From: FEN-1297 sp963710735
GTDB taxonomy: Bacteria; Bacteroidota; Ignavibacteria; Ignavibacteriales; Ignavibacteriaceae
Length of the DNA: 64,000 nucleotides
Direction of reading: 5' to 3'
Assembly (NCBI GenBank): GCA_963710735.1
Contig: CAVQBN010000018.1
Span: 1 to 64,000, forward strand
Position 1 is the first letter of the stretch; every line of letters starts with the position of its first letter. Below are positions 9,009-18,893 of this stretch, piece by piece. The position numbers were made by a program, and so were the translations under genes. The notes under the pieces were generated by a model. It worked only from the letters and a program-made list of their open reading frames with translations. It was not told the DNA's origin and searched no databases.

Positions 9009-10586
9009 TTAATTATTAACTCTATATTTAATTTGTCCAGTTACTAAAATTTTTATTTTATCATTAGGCCTTATCACTACAACAGGTGGCGGAGATTGTG
9101 AAGCATTTTTTGTTCGAATGCTTACATCAAATATTGCATAGTATGCATCGGCAAAATCATTTATCTTCTCTGAATCTAATTGAACAACTGCGGTTGTAGC
9201 TGTGGTTTTATAAGCCGTTCCGTTTTGATCTATTTGTGCACCGGGAAAATATATCGAATCACTCCCATTGGCGCTATTTTTAATTGTGAAAAGCGGATGA
9301 TAGTTTTTGTCCACCATAGTAATGCGCAGATAAGAAGTTAACGGAATTCCGTTTTCAGATGAAATAGTCAGGTCCACTGATTTTGCACTTCGAATTTTAT
9401 TTCTGTCAGCAAGTGAAATTGTATTTATGTTTGTTGTATCAGTAACTGTCAATGTTTTAAGGGATAAGTAACTGGTTGCTGAAAATGAGGTACTGAATTT
9501 GATGGAATCCTTAATTGTTGCTTTTCCATGTTTGTTTTCCGGGTTCATTATATATTCGGCATTCAAGAAAACTTTACTCGGGAAAAAAGCAACAAAGTCA
9601 TTTACGTTGCTATTTTTTTCCGTAAAGACTTTTTGGAAATTTTTTCCGGTAATATTAAAACTCAAATTTGAATTGCCTGCACTGTCTTTTAATACAAACT
9701 GTGTCCCGTCTTCTCTTTCCCCTACAATATTTAAATTCTTAACTTCAAATCCGAAAGGATTGGGAACTTTTGATAAGTAATTTACATTTAAAAATAAACT
9801 AGCATTTTGCAGAAACACTTTGTCCCTGAAATTTTTTGCTTCCCCCAAATTTAAGCTGAACGAATCTGAATTAGTACCAAGTGATTTGGAAGGAATAACA
9901 CCGGATACAGAATTGAATTGGAATTCAGAAAGCTTCAGATTCATATTTACATACGCTAAATTTGAATTTGAAGTGGCTTTCAAAATTATCTGTAATTTAT
10001 TTTTATTAGCATTAAGTTGATTTGCCGGAATTAAATAACTGTATCCGCCAAGATTATAAATTACTGAATCTCGTTGGTTTGGAGATACAACTTTCAAGAT
10101 TCGGAATTGCGTTCCGTTAGGATTAAAAATGCCTGGACATAATAAATCCAAAGTAACACTTGAAGCAGAAGGGTTGTTCAAATAAAGTGCGAATTTTCCA
10201 TTCGAAAATGCTGCACTATCAATTTCAGCATTTTCCGGGAAGGGAATATAAACCGTATCTATCTTAGAATTATCAGCTGGAAGGACAAGATTATTTAATG
10301 TTGTAGGTTTTGTAAGGTGAACAAATTGTGCTACATCTACTTTTTGAGAATAATTATCCGACTGAAGCAAAAAGACACTGTCTCCGCCCTGTGTACCAAC
10401 ACTCGAAATATAATCCTTCGATTTAATTATATCATTTAATGTATAAGAGTGATTGATAATGGGAACATTTAAATCAACATCCCATTTGGGAGCTACAAGA
10501 TCGGTGGGTAAATCTACACAACCTAACTTTAAGAAAATTATGAAAAAAAATGCAGAGTATAATACTTTTTCTAAAACCCGATTCAT
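9009..10586 (-). CDS. Hypothetical secreted or lipid-anchored envelope protein
   Basis: 525 aa. The N-terminal hydrophobic segment (10-22) ends in LKLGC (Cys23), a weak lipobox because lysine is at -3. It then reads VDLPTDLVAPKWDVDLNVPIINHSYTLNDII, followed by long beta-rich, Asn/Ser-rich sequence with no catalytic motif. The size, beta content and pairing with a barrel (stop 9009, barrel ATG 8985) suggest a surface or periplasmic partner of that barrel. Function not recognised. The pair lies between lptFG and a type IX-sorted peptidase, which fits an envelope role. Confidence 0.7.
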   Translation of the reverse strand: MNRVLEKVLYSAFFFIIFLKLGCVDLPTDLVAPKWDVDLNVPIINHSYTLNDIIKSKDYISSVGTQGGDSVFLLQSDNYSQKVDVAQFVHLTKPTTLNNLVLPADNSKIDTVYIPFPENAEIDSAAFSNGKFALYLNNPSASSVTLDLLCPGIFNPNGTQFRILKVVSPNQRDSVIYNLGGYSYLIPANQLNANKNKLQIILKATSNSNLAYVNMNLKLSEFQFNSVSGVIPSKSLGTNSDSFSLNLGEAKNFRDKVFLQNASLFLNVNYLSKVPNPFGFEVKNLNIVGEREDGTQFVLKDSAGNSNLSFNITGKNFQKVFTEKNSNVNDFVAFFPSKVFLNAEYIMNPENKHGKATIKDSIKFSTSFSATSYLSLKTLTVTDTTNINTISLADRNKIRSAKSVDLTISSENGIPLTSYLRITMVDKNYHPLFTIKNSANGSDSIYFPGAQIDQNGTAYKTTATTAVVQLDSEKINDFADAYYAIFDVSIRTKNASQSPPPVVVIRPNDKIKILVTGQIKYRVNN

Positions 10587-10763
10587 AAATTAAAACCCAA
10601 TTTTTATCTTATAAATATTTCCTTCATGAATGCACATTAAATAAGAGTTCCTTCAGGAATTTTATATTTCTATTATCGAAGATATTTTACTGCACTTTAG
10701 TTACGTTGTGTAATGATTTAAAAAGAAAAAAATAAGATTTGATTTTTAGGCTGGATAAAATGA

Positions 10764-12758
10764 TTACTTTAATAAAACCATTTTTTTAGTATCGAAAAAA
10801 CTTCCCGCTTTTAAAGTGTAGAAATAAACACCGCTGCTTAATCTATTTAATAATGTTCCGTAAGGAAATTCAACTTGATGAATACCGGCAGCTTGTTTTG
10901 AATCCACAAGTACGGCAATTTCTTTTCCCAAAGCATCATATACTATTAGCTTAACCGGAATATAACCTTCAGTTTGAACCGGAATCATATAAGTGATTTT
11001 TGTTGTAGGATTAAAGGGATTGGGATAATTTTGTTCTAGCTGAAATGACTTGGGTTTTGTAATATCAATAGAATCTAAAATAGAAACATCCATTAAAATT
11101 TGCTGTTTAGGATCGAAGGTTAAATAATTTGGTCTCCCATTTACGTCAAGTATAAATTGTTGAGAAGGTGAATTATTAAATATCGTTATAGTGGTGTCAC
11201 TAAGCGTAGTAGAAACTTCGATTTTAATTGGCATAGTAAAAAATGCCGGATTAGTATTTAGTGTTTGATCAACGTTCAGAGTGATGCGGTATAAATTATC
11301 CATCGTATTCTTGAAGTTCCAGCTTACATTATAATGTGGATAATTTTCTCCGTAAATCCATTCATCAAAAAAATATTTTAGGCTTGATCCGTATACTTTT
11401 TCCGCATCAGCCTCAAAATCACCTGTTGCGGCTACACCATATTTCAATTTAGGATCAGAGGCATAAGTTCGAAGAATTTTGAAAAATGTTGAATCGCCGA
11501 CAATTCCTCTTAACATATATAAAACAATCGCTCCCTTTGCATAAGTTCGGTTGTAATTAAATATATTATTTACTGAAGAAATATCCTGAACATAAACAGA
11601 GCCCACTGCTTTTTTAGCTGCTTGCATATCCTGCTGAATCATTGAGTTGTAATAATCTTCTCCTTGTGTCGCTTCGAAATAAACTGCTTCCGAATAAGTA
11701 GCAAATCCTTCATTCAGCCAAATATCCTGCCAGTCTTTACAAGTAATCATATCACCAAACCATTGGTGTGCAAGCTCATGCGCCTGTATATCCTCACCAA
11801 ATGCGCCCAGAGATGTCATAGTTTGGTGTTCCATTCCCCCGCCCCATCCGAATTGGGCCTGCCCGTATTTTTCTTTTATAAAAGGATAAGAGCCGTATCT
11901 TTCTGAAAATATTTTTATCATGTTTGCAGTTTTGTCCAAATCGGATTTAACCGAAGAAAAATCTTCTGGATAAATATAATTTACAATCGGCATTGAATCT
12001 GACACGGCAAAGTTGAAATAAGTTGTATAGATGTAATAGTTCGATATAGCAACCGAAATTAAATATTGAGCAATTGGATATTGATTTTTCCACTTATACG
12101 TAGTAGTTCCATCTCCATTATTTGTAACATCAGTGAGGATTCCGTTTGATGCAGCACTTAAATTACTGCTGCAGGTAATCCAGACATCTGAAGAGTCGGC
12201 TTTATCTGCAGGTGTGTCTTTGCACGGCCACCAATCGCTGGCACCGTACGGTTCGCTTAAAGACCATATTGCAGGCTCTCCGTTATGACTACCGAATTCA
12301 AAACTGCCGAATCCGCTAGATCCTGGCACACCTTCATAATAAATTTTAACTGAAAATGTTTTATTTGTATTGTAGGCTGTATCTAATGTAATATTTAATT
12401 TTGCATTTGAATGACTATAACGAAGATGTTTTCCTTTAGAAACTACTGAATCAACATTTAATACATTCTGTAAATCTAGGAAAAAAGTTTTTAAGGATGG
12501 AATTTTACTTTCGGCTACAACTGTAACAGCACCTTTTAAATAATTAGGTTCATAAGTTATTTTTAAGTCTAATTTGTAATAGGCTACATCAATTGATGAA
12601 TCCCCGGGATATTCAATTTTGCTTATTCTTTTATCGTTTAAAAATTGTTTTTTTTCGGAATTAATTAAAGCATTTATATTTGACTGACCGGATACAATTT
12701 GAGAGAATAATGTTATTATACCAATTAATAAAAATCCAATATGTTTATTACTGCTCAA
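10764..12758 (-). CDS. Secreted M1-family aminopeptidase with type IX sorting domain
   Basis: 664 aa. A signal peptide (about 1-24, VSGQ) is followed by the M1 N-terminal beta domain and then the zinc site: HELAHQ with His327, Glu328 and His331, and the third ligand Glu350 in WLNEGFATY. The substrate loop reads GGGMEHQ (306-312), the variant common in the secreted Bacteroidota M1 group, instead of GAMEN. The C-terminus (about 576-664) is a sorting domain with QNYPNPFNPTTKITY and a final KMVLLK, so it should be exported by the type IX system and attached at the surface. It most likely trims extracellular peptides. Monocistronic, with about 175 bp downstream. Confidence 0.93.
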   Translation of the reverse strand: MSSNKHIGFLLIGIITLFSQIVSGQSNINALINSEKKQFLNDKRISKIEYPGDSSIDVAYYKLDLKITYEPNYLKGAVTVVAESKIPSLKTFFLDLQNVLNVDSVVSKGKHLRYSHSNAKLNITLDTAYNTNKTFSVKIYYEGVPGSSGFGSFEFGSHNGEPAIWSLSEPYGASDWWPCKDTPADKADSSDVWITCSSNLSAASNGILTDVTNNGDGTTTYKWKNQYPIAQYLISVAISNYYIYTTYFNFAVSDSMPIVNYIYPEDFSSVKSDLDKTANMIKIFSERYGSYPFIKEKYGQAQFGWGGGMEHQTMTSLGAFGEDIQAHELAHQWFGDMITCKDWQDIWLNEGFATYSEAVYFEATQGEDYYNSMIQQDMQAAKKAVGSVYVQDISSVNNIFNYNRTYAKGAIVLYMLRGIVGDSTFFKILRTYASDPKLKYGVAATGDFEADAEKVYGSSLKYFFDEWIYGENYPHYNVSWNFKNTMDNLYRITLNVDQTLNTNPAFFTMPIKIEVSTTLSDTTITIFNNSPSQQFILDVNGRPNYLTFDPKQQILMDVSILDSIDITKPKSFQLEQNYPNPFNPTTKITYMIPVQTEGYIPVKLIVYDALGKEIAVLVDSKQAAGIHQVEFPYGTLLNRLSSGVYFYTLKAGSFFDTKKMVLLK

Positions 12759-12911
12759 TATTGAAATTAAAATTATTGAATAAGAATTTAATTTATTTAA
12801 TACTGATAAACATATCTATGAGAGCATAAAATTACAAAGATATAAAACACACCCCATTCGTGATATAAATTGATTGAAGAATTATTGAAATGACCTGGAA
12901 CAAAATTATAT

Positions 12912-15900
12912 TTAGTTGAATTCCTGTATCCTGCAAATCGAACGAAAATTGCAGTACTGACATACTTTATTTTCTCTATCATGCAGAGTTGAAAGATTAA
13001 ATTTCCCTTCTATAATTGCATTAACATATTTTTTTAATGTCTCCCTGCAGATTTCAATTAATTCACGGGTGCTTTCCATCAGTTTTTCATCATCCATTTT
13101 TGATCTTAGACTAAACAAGCTAATTAATTTCTTACCAAAATCTTTTTCATCAAATTTTAGCGAATAAATTTCTGCACCTGCGGGTTCAATATCTTTGTTA
13201 AGCTGCGCTTTAATCATTTCTTTTGCTGCAAACATGTACAGCGGTAACTGAAGTGAAAGTCCTTCCCTCAAATCGTTGGACGAAGGTTTATTACCACTTA
13301 ATTTGTAATCAACAACTTTATAACGATTATTTTGTTCGTCAATGTCAATCCGATCAATCTTACCTCTTACGCTTATATTATCAACTTTAATATTTTGAAC
13401 TGTTAGTAATTCCTTATTATTATCCTTTATATTTCCAAAACCAAATTCAAAAAAAGTTGGAACAAATTCTCCGTTGTTCTCTCTTTCATTAATTAAAAAT
13501 TTATGCAAAATGGAATTTTGCCTATTACCATTTATTCCGAGAATTTTTTCTTTTTCATAAAAAGTTAATGGAGAATTGAAATGAGCTTCTTCGATAATTT
13601 CCTCGGCAATCTTAAATATTAAACCTTCAGCATATTCGAATTTAGCTTCATCAACTTTATTTAATATTATTTTTTCCTGATTTATCTTTTTATAAAAACT
13701 ATATAAAATTTTATGGAGCAGACTTCCCATTTCCAACGCTTCAATTTCTTCAGTTGGTTCTTTAACGGGTTTAAGCTTCAGCACTCTTTCAGCAAAATAT
13801 TTATACGGACATTTTGCGTATGTCTCAAGCTGCGAAATTGAGAACTCTTTCAATTCAAATTCATTTAACACAGCCCTGCTGTTTTCGGAAAGATGTTCCT
13901 TGATAAAGCCGGTATATTCTGATTCTCCGAATGGATTGTTTAATCTAAGTTCATTCACAGCGATAGAACTTTTTAATTTTTTTATATCGATATTATATTT
14001 CATCATATCAACATTACTATTAGAGCCTTCGTGACTCATTTTCCCCAATTCAATTAAAAGTTCTTCTTTTGAGTAAATAGTATCCGAATAGTCTTTTTCA
14101 GCTTTCACTTTATAAGTGAACAATTTCGAAAATTCATCCAGAAAGTTTGATTCAACCAATTCTTTTTTTGCTTCTTGCGCTGGATATGTTAGATAAAGAT
14201 GCTTTTCCCAGGAACATAATGACTGATAAAACTGATATCTTTCTTCTACTTGATGATTTCGCTCGCTTCTAGAATAAGATCCGGAATAAAATATTTCAGG
14301 AGTATATCTAGTTGGCAAATCTCCGTCACAAAGCCCTGCGATAAATAGATAATCAAATTTCAATCCTCTTATTTCATTCAACGTTGTAACCTGTACACCG
14401 TAGCCTGGTTTTTCTTTAATGTTAAATCTTGAGGAAGCAACGGCAGTTCTGATATTATTTAAGAAAAACGATAGTGGAAATTTTTTATTTTTTCCGAACT
14501 CAAGTTCGAATAATTCAAAAAGTTCATCTATTAAGTCGAAAAAAGACGTAATAGCTTTTATGTTTTCTTCTGTTAAATCGCTCGCTGCATTGATAATACT
14601 AATTGGAAGTCCTAATGAATAAATCAGGCCGGTTAGATTTGTAATAAATTCTTTGAGGGTTAAAGACTTTGAGAACGGTAATAAAATTTTGTGCAGTTTT
14701 TTTATATCGTCAGCGGCTCTCTCAAAAGAATATCTTTCAAACTCAGAAAAGTTGTCGTCTTCAGAATCCGATTCATGTAATCTATTTATAGCATCATGAA
14801 TTGAATTTACCCAGTTTTCATAGCCTGAAATTATTTTTAGACTTACCGAAACATTTAAAAGGTTGGAAGTATCAATTTCAGGTATTTTTAAATACCCTCC
14901 GCTTAATGCTCTGAATATATTTTTATAATAAAAATCATTCTCAATTATTTCCAGAAAATTAATTACGGAAATAACCGGGGAAGAAGAACTCAGCTGGATA
15001 CGGTCTGTTAAATTAAACGGCAATCCGTAAACATTAAATATGTCTCTGATTAGAGGAGAATATTTTTGAATTAAGTTAAAACCGATACAAATTTTATGCG
15101 GCTCAACATTTTTATTTATTATTAATTCTTTAACTTCCTTCGCAATTAACTCTATCTCTTTTTCCCTGCTTGATGCAATTATTTTTGTAATGGAATTTTG
15201 AAATAAACTTATTTTGTCCTTCCCTTTCGGGCTGAACAGCTTTTCTCTTACTTCAACCTGGAATTTCTTTTGTACGGCAGGCGAAAGATCTTTAATCGGT
15301 TTGAACCCCTTATCAACAAGTTTGTCATAGCATTTGTCGAGGTGAGAAAACAATAACGGGTTGTAAGCATAATAATCAAATGAAATATATAAGCTACTTT
15401 CTTTAATACCGGCCAGAGAATTTATTATTTCAATTTCAGGTGAAGTAAATTCATCAAACCCGTTTATTACGATTAATTCTACCTTCGGGTAAAGCTGTCT
15501 AAAATTTTCATCGAAACTGTTTTTATCTACTTGAGTAATTTCATTATAGATATCACCTATCTCCATTACATCTAATTTTTTACACTTATTCAAATAACTT
15601 TCATATATAGAAGCTAAATCTTCAGCCTTAATTTTTTCAGAACCGGTTAGTGAATCTGCTTCAGTTCTTAAATTCAAAGGAGATATCCCATGTTTCTTAT
15701 ATTCAGAAATTACATTCCTAATCCTTTCCAGAGTTCCATGGGGAATTTCACTTTTGTAGATAGAAAAATATTTTAATTCGACTTCCTGAAAACTCTGTTT
15801 TAACAATATTGAAGATGCGGCTTCGCTTAATACTCTATTAGTCTTTGAATTGTTTTGAAATAAAAGGCTGGTTGCAAAAGTACCAATTGTCTCTAAATTT

Positions 15901-16073
15901 ATTTTAGATGAAGCCTGATTAGAAGTAAGAGAGATAATCTCGCGTTTGAGTGATCTGATTTTTCTATTAGTAGGAACGATCAATAAAAATTCGTTCAGCA
16001 GCCCCGATTTTATTTTTTCATCGATTAAAAAATCTAAATTAATTTCCTTTGTATTGCATTTAGTCAGAATCAT
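12912..16073 (-). CDS. addB: AddB-like PD-(D/E)XK nuclease, double-strand-break repair
   Basis: 1053 aa. The C-terminal half is a RecB-family nuclease: GKIDRIDIDE with a downstream VVDYKLSG (about residue 921). It has the four-cysteine iron-sulfur pattern of AddB: one Cys in TYAKCPYKYF (about 753) and three in CQYCNFRSIC (about 1038-1048). The N-terminal half has helicase-like organisation, including VTTLNEIRGLKFDYLFIAGLCDGDLP, but starts VPTNRKIRS without a Walker A GKT, as in AddB. AddB works with AddA to resect breaks; no addA lies in this window. It overlaps the upstream CYTH gene by 4 bp. Confidence 0.88.
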   Translation of the reverse strand: MILTKCNTKEINLDFLIDEKIKSGLLNEFLLIVPTNRKIRSLKREIISLTSNQASSKINLETIGTFATSLLFQNNSKTNRVLSEAASSILLKQSFQEVELKYFSIYKSEIPHGTLERIRNVISEYKKHGISPLNLRTEADSLTGSEKIKAEDLASIYESYLNKCKKLDVMEIGDIYNEITQVDKNSFDENFRQLYPKVELIVINGFDEFTSPEIEIINSLAGIKESSLYISFDYYAYNPLLFSHLDKCYDKLVDKGFKPIKDLSPAVQKKFQVEVREKLFSPKGKDKISLFQNSITKIIASSREKEIELIAKEVKELIINKNVEPHKICIGFNLIQKYSPLIRDIFNVYGLPFNLTDRIQLSSSSPVISVINFLEIIENDFYYKNIFRALSGGYLKIPEIDTSNLLNVSVSLKIISGYENWVNSIHDAINRLHESDSEDDNFSEFERYSFERAADDIKKLHKILLPFSKSLTLKEFITNLTGLIYSLGLPISIINAASDLTEENIKAITSFFDLIDELFELFELEFGKNKKFPLSFFLNNIRTAVASSRFNIKEKPGYGVQVTTLNEIRGLKFDYLFIAGLCDGDLPTRYTPEIFYSGSYSRSERNHQVEERYQFYQSLCSWEKHLYLTYPAQEAKKELVESNFLDEFSKLFTYKVKAEKDYSDTIYSKEELLIELGKMSHEGSNSNVDMMKYNIDIKKLKSSIAVNELRLNNPFGESEYTGFIKEHLSENSRAVLNEFELKEFSISQLETYAKCPYKYFAERVLKLKPVKEPTEEIEALEMGSLLHKILYSFYKKINQEKIILNKVDEAKFEYAEGLIFKIAEEIIEEAHFNSPLTFYEKEKILGINGNRQNSILHKFLINERENNGEFVPTFFEFGFGNIKDNNKELLTVQNIKVDNISVRGKIDRIDIDEQNNRYKVVDYKLSGNKPSSNDLREGLSLQLPLYMFAAKEMIKAQLNKDIEPAGAEIYSLKFDEKDFGKKLISLFSLRSKMDDEKLMESTRELIEICRETLKKYVNAIIEGKFNLSTLHDRENKVCQYCNFRSICRIQEFN

Positions 16074-16582
16074 TTTGATTTTTTATTTTCCAGCATTAGA
16101 TCTCTATACGATTTTCTAATTTCATCATATTTAACTAGATCTAATAAACCAATAATTGTTTTAAACCTTTTTTTAGCATCGGCTTTCCCATTTATTACAA
16201 GGGTTTCCAATTCTAAAAAATCTCCAAGGCCCTTCACTTCATCAAGATGAATTCTAGTATTATCATACATAAACAATTTTCTTTTCTTTTCAACAACAGT
16301 TTCAATCTTAAAAAAATCTTTGAAGAATTTTTCCGAATCACCAGATGAGAAATGAAGAACTTCATAATTTGAAAATCTATCTTTTCCCTTTTCATTTCGC
16401 ATATATTTAATTATGCTCTGTTTACCATTTTCTATTCTTAACTTTAATAAGCCGCTAGGTATTTTATAATACACATCTTTTTGATTTAGCGTTTTTATAA
16501 AAGATGCTTTTATATTCTTAAGGTGTTTTTTTACTTCTTTATGGGATGCCAATTTTACTTTTAATTCTAGATTTTGGGGCAT
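16070..16582 (-). CDS. CYTH-domain (class IV adenylyl cyclase-like) protein
   Basis: 170 aa, the length of a minimal CYTH/triphosphate tunnel protein. The N-terminal strand NLELKVKL corresponds to the ExExK signature with the first acidic residue replaced by Asn. Charged strands KLRIENGK, IIKYMR, RIHLDEVKGLGDFLELET and a final KYDEIRKSYRDL match the order of tunnel strands in class IV cyclases. The family includes cyclases, inorganic triphosphatases and thiamine-triphosphatases, so the reaction cannot be fixed here. It overlaps the addB-like gene by 4 bp. Confidence 0.8.
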   Translation of the reverse strand: MPQNLELKVKLASHKEVKKHLKNIKASFIKTLNQKDVYYKIPSGLLKLRIENGKQSIIKYMRNEKGKDRFSNYEVLHFSSGDSEKFFKDFFKIETVVEKKRKLFMYDNTRIHLDEVKGLGDFLELETLVINGKADAKKRFKTIIGLLDLVKYDEIRKSYRDLMLENKKSK

Positions 16583-16676
16583 TATTTTCTCATGTTGAGT
16601 AGTTTAATTTTGATTTTAACGTTTACAAAGAGCAAAGAGGGATTTAATAAATCTAATATTTATATTCGCACTAACT

Positions 16677-17288
16677 TTATTTAAATGGTTTCTTATACAC
16701 TTGTAAAATTTCTTTGCCTTTTCTGGGTTTGACGGAATTTATTTGCTTGGAAAAAAATTCCAATTTAATATGATTTTTTGCCTGTTCGTAAAATGTATTA
16801 ACATCAATATTAAATGGAGGCCCACCTTCCCGGCCGTCAACCGGGAAAAGAATTGCTATTAATTTTCCGCCCGGCTTAATAAATGAGCATATTTTAGTTA
16901 AATATTCTTTCCGCCGTTCAGGATTAATTGCACAATAGGTCGTGTATTCATAAACAACATCAAATTTTTCAATGAATTCTTCACCTAGGGAAAATAAATT
17001 ATCTGCAACAAAATTAACTTTTGCCGAGTCTTTTTCCGCAGACTCTTTAGCACAGGAAATTGCATTTTTGGAAAAATCAATAGCAGTTACATCAAAACCG
17101 GATTTTGCGGCAAAAATTGCATCATGTCCATATCCGCAGCCGGTAACCAGTAATTTACAAGGATGAATAAACTCTTGTTTTTTTATCAGTTCCTCCCAGA
17201 CAGGATTAGCTTTCTTCAAATCCCATCCGGTTGTTTTGTTAATATATAATTCATCCCAATATGTCGGGGTATCCAGTATTGAAAACAT
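16677..17288 (-). CDS. TPMT-like SAM-dependent methyltransferase
   Basis: 203 aa class I methyltransferase. The SAM-binding glycine loop VTGCGYGHDAIFAAKSGF lies near residues 48-65, followed by the acidic end of strand 2 in VTAIDFS. The opening TYWDELYINKTTGWDLKKANPVWEEL is the thiopurine S-methyltransferase-type N-terminus, which in bacteria includes thiol, selenium and tellurium methylating enzymes. The substrate is unknown. It starts divergently from the plus-strand barrel gene at 17355, with only 66 bp between. Confidence 0.85.
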   Translation of the reverse strand: MFSILDTPTYWDELYINKTTGWDLKKANPVWEELIKKQEFIHPCKLLVTGCGYGHDAIFAAKSGFDVTAIDFSKNAISCAKESAEKDSAKVNFVADNLFSLGEEFIEKFDVVYEYTTYCAINPERRKEYLTKICSFIKPGGKLIAILFPVDGREGGPPFNIDVNTFYEQAKNHIKLEFFSKQINSVKPRKGKEILQVYKKPFK

Positions 17289-17354
17289 AAAACACTTGAT
17301 AATTTAAAATCTTGAAATTATCTTAATATTAGTTATTTTAGATATAAAAAAAAG

Positions 17355-18008
17355 ATGATGAAGTTTTTACTTTTAATAACAATATTACTAATTAGTTTTT
17401 TAAATGTAAATGCGCAGGGAATTGGTGAAATAGCTCCTCCCAAACCACCTGAAATTTTTCCCCCTAATGCTTTGGGAATGGATATAATGTTCAGCGAAGG
17501 CGGATTCGGATTGGGCGGATTCTACCGTCGTCAGCTTTCTGAAACATTAACCGCTTTTACGGATATTTCTGTTTCCGAAGCTACGGATCCGAGGGAATTT
17601 ACCTACGTTGATTATTATGGAAATACTTATACTGCCGGGAAAGTAAATCGGGCATTCTTAATTCCTTTAAACTTTGGACTTCAATTTAGATTGTTTGAAA
17701 ACTCACTTACCGATAATCTTAGACCGTACATAAATTTTGGGGTAGGTCCTTCAATTGTTATGACTACGCCTTACAACAACAATGTGGATTATTTTAGCGC
17801 TTTTAAATATGCACACGCAAATTACACACTTGGTGGATATATCGGTCTTGGAGCAAATTTCGGAATAGATAAATCAAATCTAATCGGAATAAACTTGCGT
17901 TATTATGTAATTCATCTTTTCAATCAAGGTGTAGAAATGCTTCAAGGAAGAAAAGAAAAAAATTTAGGCGGATTTTTTCTTACTATAAATTTAGGTACAA
18001 TGTATTGA
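17355..18008 (+). CDS. Small outer-membrane beta-barrel protein, function unknown
   Basis: 217 aa with a clear signal peptide (residues 2-20, NVNAQ). The mature part shows alternating aromatic/glycine strands (GGFGLGGFYRRQ, LNFGLQFRLF, YINFGVGPS, GGYIGLGANFG) and ends GGFFLTINLGTMY with a terminal Tyr, typical of an 8-strand barrel inserted by BAM. No specific family recognised. It overlaps the next gene by 4 bp. Confidence 0.75.
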   Translation: MMKFLLLITILLISFLNVNAQGIGEIAPPKPPEIFPPNALGMDIMFSEGGFGLGGFYRRQLSETLTAFTDISVSEATDPREFTYVDYYGNTYTAGKVNRAFLIPLNFGLQFRLFENSLTDNLRPYINFGVGPSIVMTTPYNNNVDYFSAFKYAHANYTLGGYIGLGANFGIDKSNLIGINLRYYVIHLFNQGVEMLQGRKEKNLGGFFLTINLGTMY

Positions 18009-18739
18009 TTGTTTCAATTCCTGCCTTCAGCGGATTTAAACCTGATTCCTTTAAATTCCTCGGCCAGCTAGAAAAAGAAAAAAACAACAACGTCACCTGG
18101 TTTTCTAAAAATAGAGCCCGCTATCAGGAAAATCTTGTTGATTCTGCAAAATCATTCGTGGTAACAATAGGACAATTTTTTAATCATCTAAACCCCGCAA
18201 TTAGAACCGAGCCAAAGTTTAATAAAACTCTTATGCGTATTAATAAAGACATGAGGTTCTCGAAAGGTTCTCCTTATAAAACATATTTCTTAATTCACTT
18301 CGGCCGATTTAAAATGGATAGTGAGTTTTATGTTTATCTTTATAAAGGAGGTATTCAATATGGTGTTTTCTTGAATAATGCGGAAGGAGACGAATTATAT
18401 CTTAAGAAAAATTTACAAAAGTATAGAAAAGAAATTATAAATATTTGCAAGAAATTTAATATAAATAATAAATTCAGCTTTTACGAGCTGCATAAGGTTC
18501 CTGAATTAGTATTATCTTCTTTCAATGCTGCAAAGAATTTTGAAACACTATTAAATATGAAATATATTCTTCTTGAAAAAGAAATCACTTTAGATAACAA
18601 ATTAGTATACTCACCAGATTTTTTAACCGAAGCCATTAAAACATTTTCAAATCTATATCCTCTTTACTGTTTTGCAATTTCTTCAAATCCTTTAAAATTA
18701 ATCGACGATTTTGAAGAGAGAATGGGCGTTGCCATTTAG
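18005..18739 (+). CDS. DUF2461 family protein
   Basis: 244 aa cytoplasmic protein of the DUF2461/TIGR02453 family, whose function is unknown. Recognised by FKFLGQLEKEKNNNVTWFSKNRARYQENLVDSAKSFV near the start, the central FNKTLMRINKDMRFSKGSPYKTYF and the FYVYLYKGGIQYGVFLNNAEG region. The start is a TTG at 18005 that overlaps the stop codon of the barrel gene (TTGA), suggesting translational coupling. No ATG lies near enough to give the conserved N-terminus. Confidence 0.85.
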   Translation: MIVSIPAFSGFKPDSFKFLGQLEKEKNNNVTWFSKNRARYQENLVDSAKSFVVTIGQFFNHLNPAIRTEPKFNKTLMRINKDMRFSKGSPYKTYFLIHFGRFKMDSEFYVYLYKGGIQYGVFLNNAEGDELYLKKNLQKYRKEIINICKKFNINNKFSFYELHKVPELVLSSFNAAKNFETLLNMKYILLEKEITLDNKLVYSPDFLTEAIKTFSNLYPLYCFAISSNPLKLIDDFEERMGVAI

Positions 18740-18893
18740 GTTTTCTTATCAACAATTGGTTTCAAATTTAAAATTATATTCTTGATAAAAACCAGTTACA
18801 CATTAGAACAGCGCAAGCCAATTTTAATATTTTGATGACCGTAATATATTTCCCCAATTTTTCATAAGTTATTTGTAGTAATTAAATCTAATA

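Noticed and set aside
12797..12982. 61-codon minus-strand open frame overlapping the end of the addB-like gene
   Set aside because: It overlaps the conserved iron-sulfur end of addB in another frame, with no motif and no ribosome binding site.
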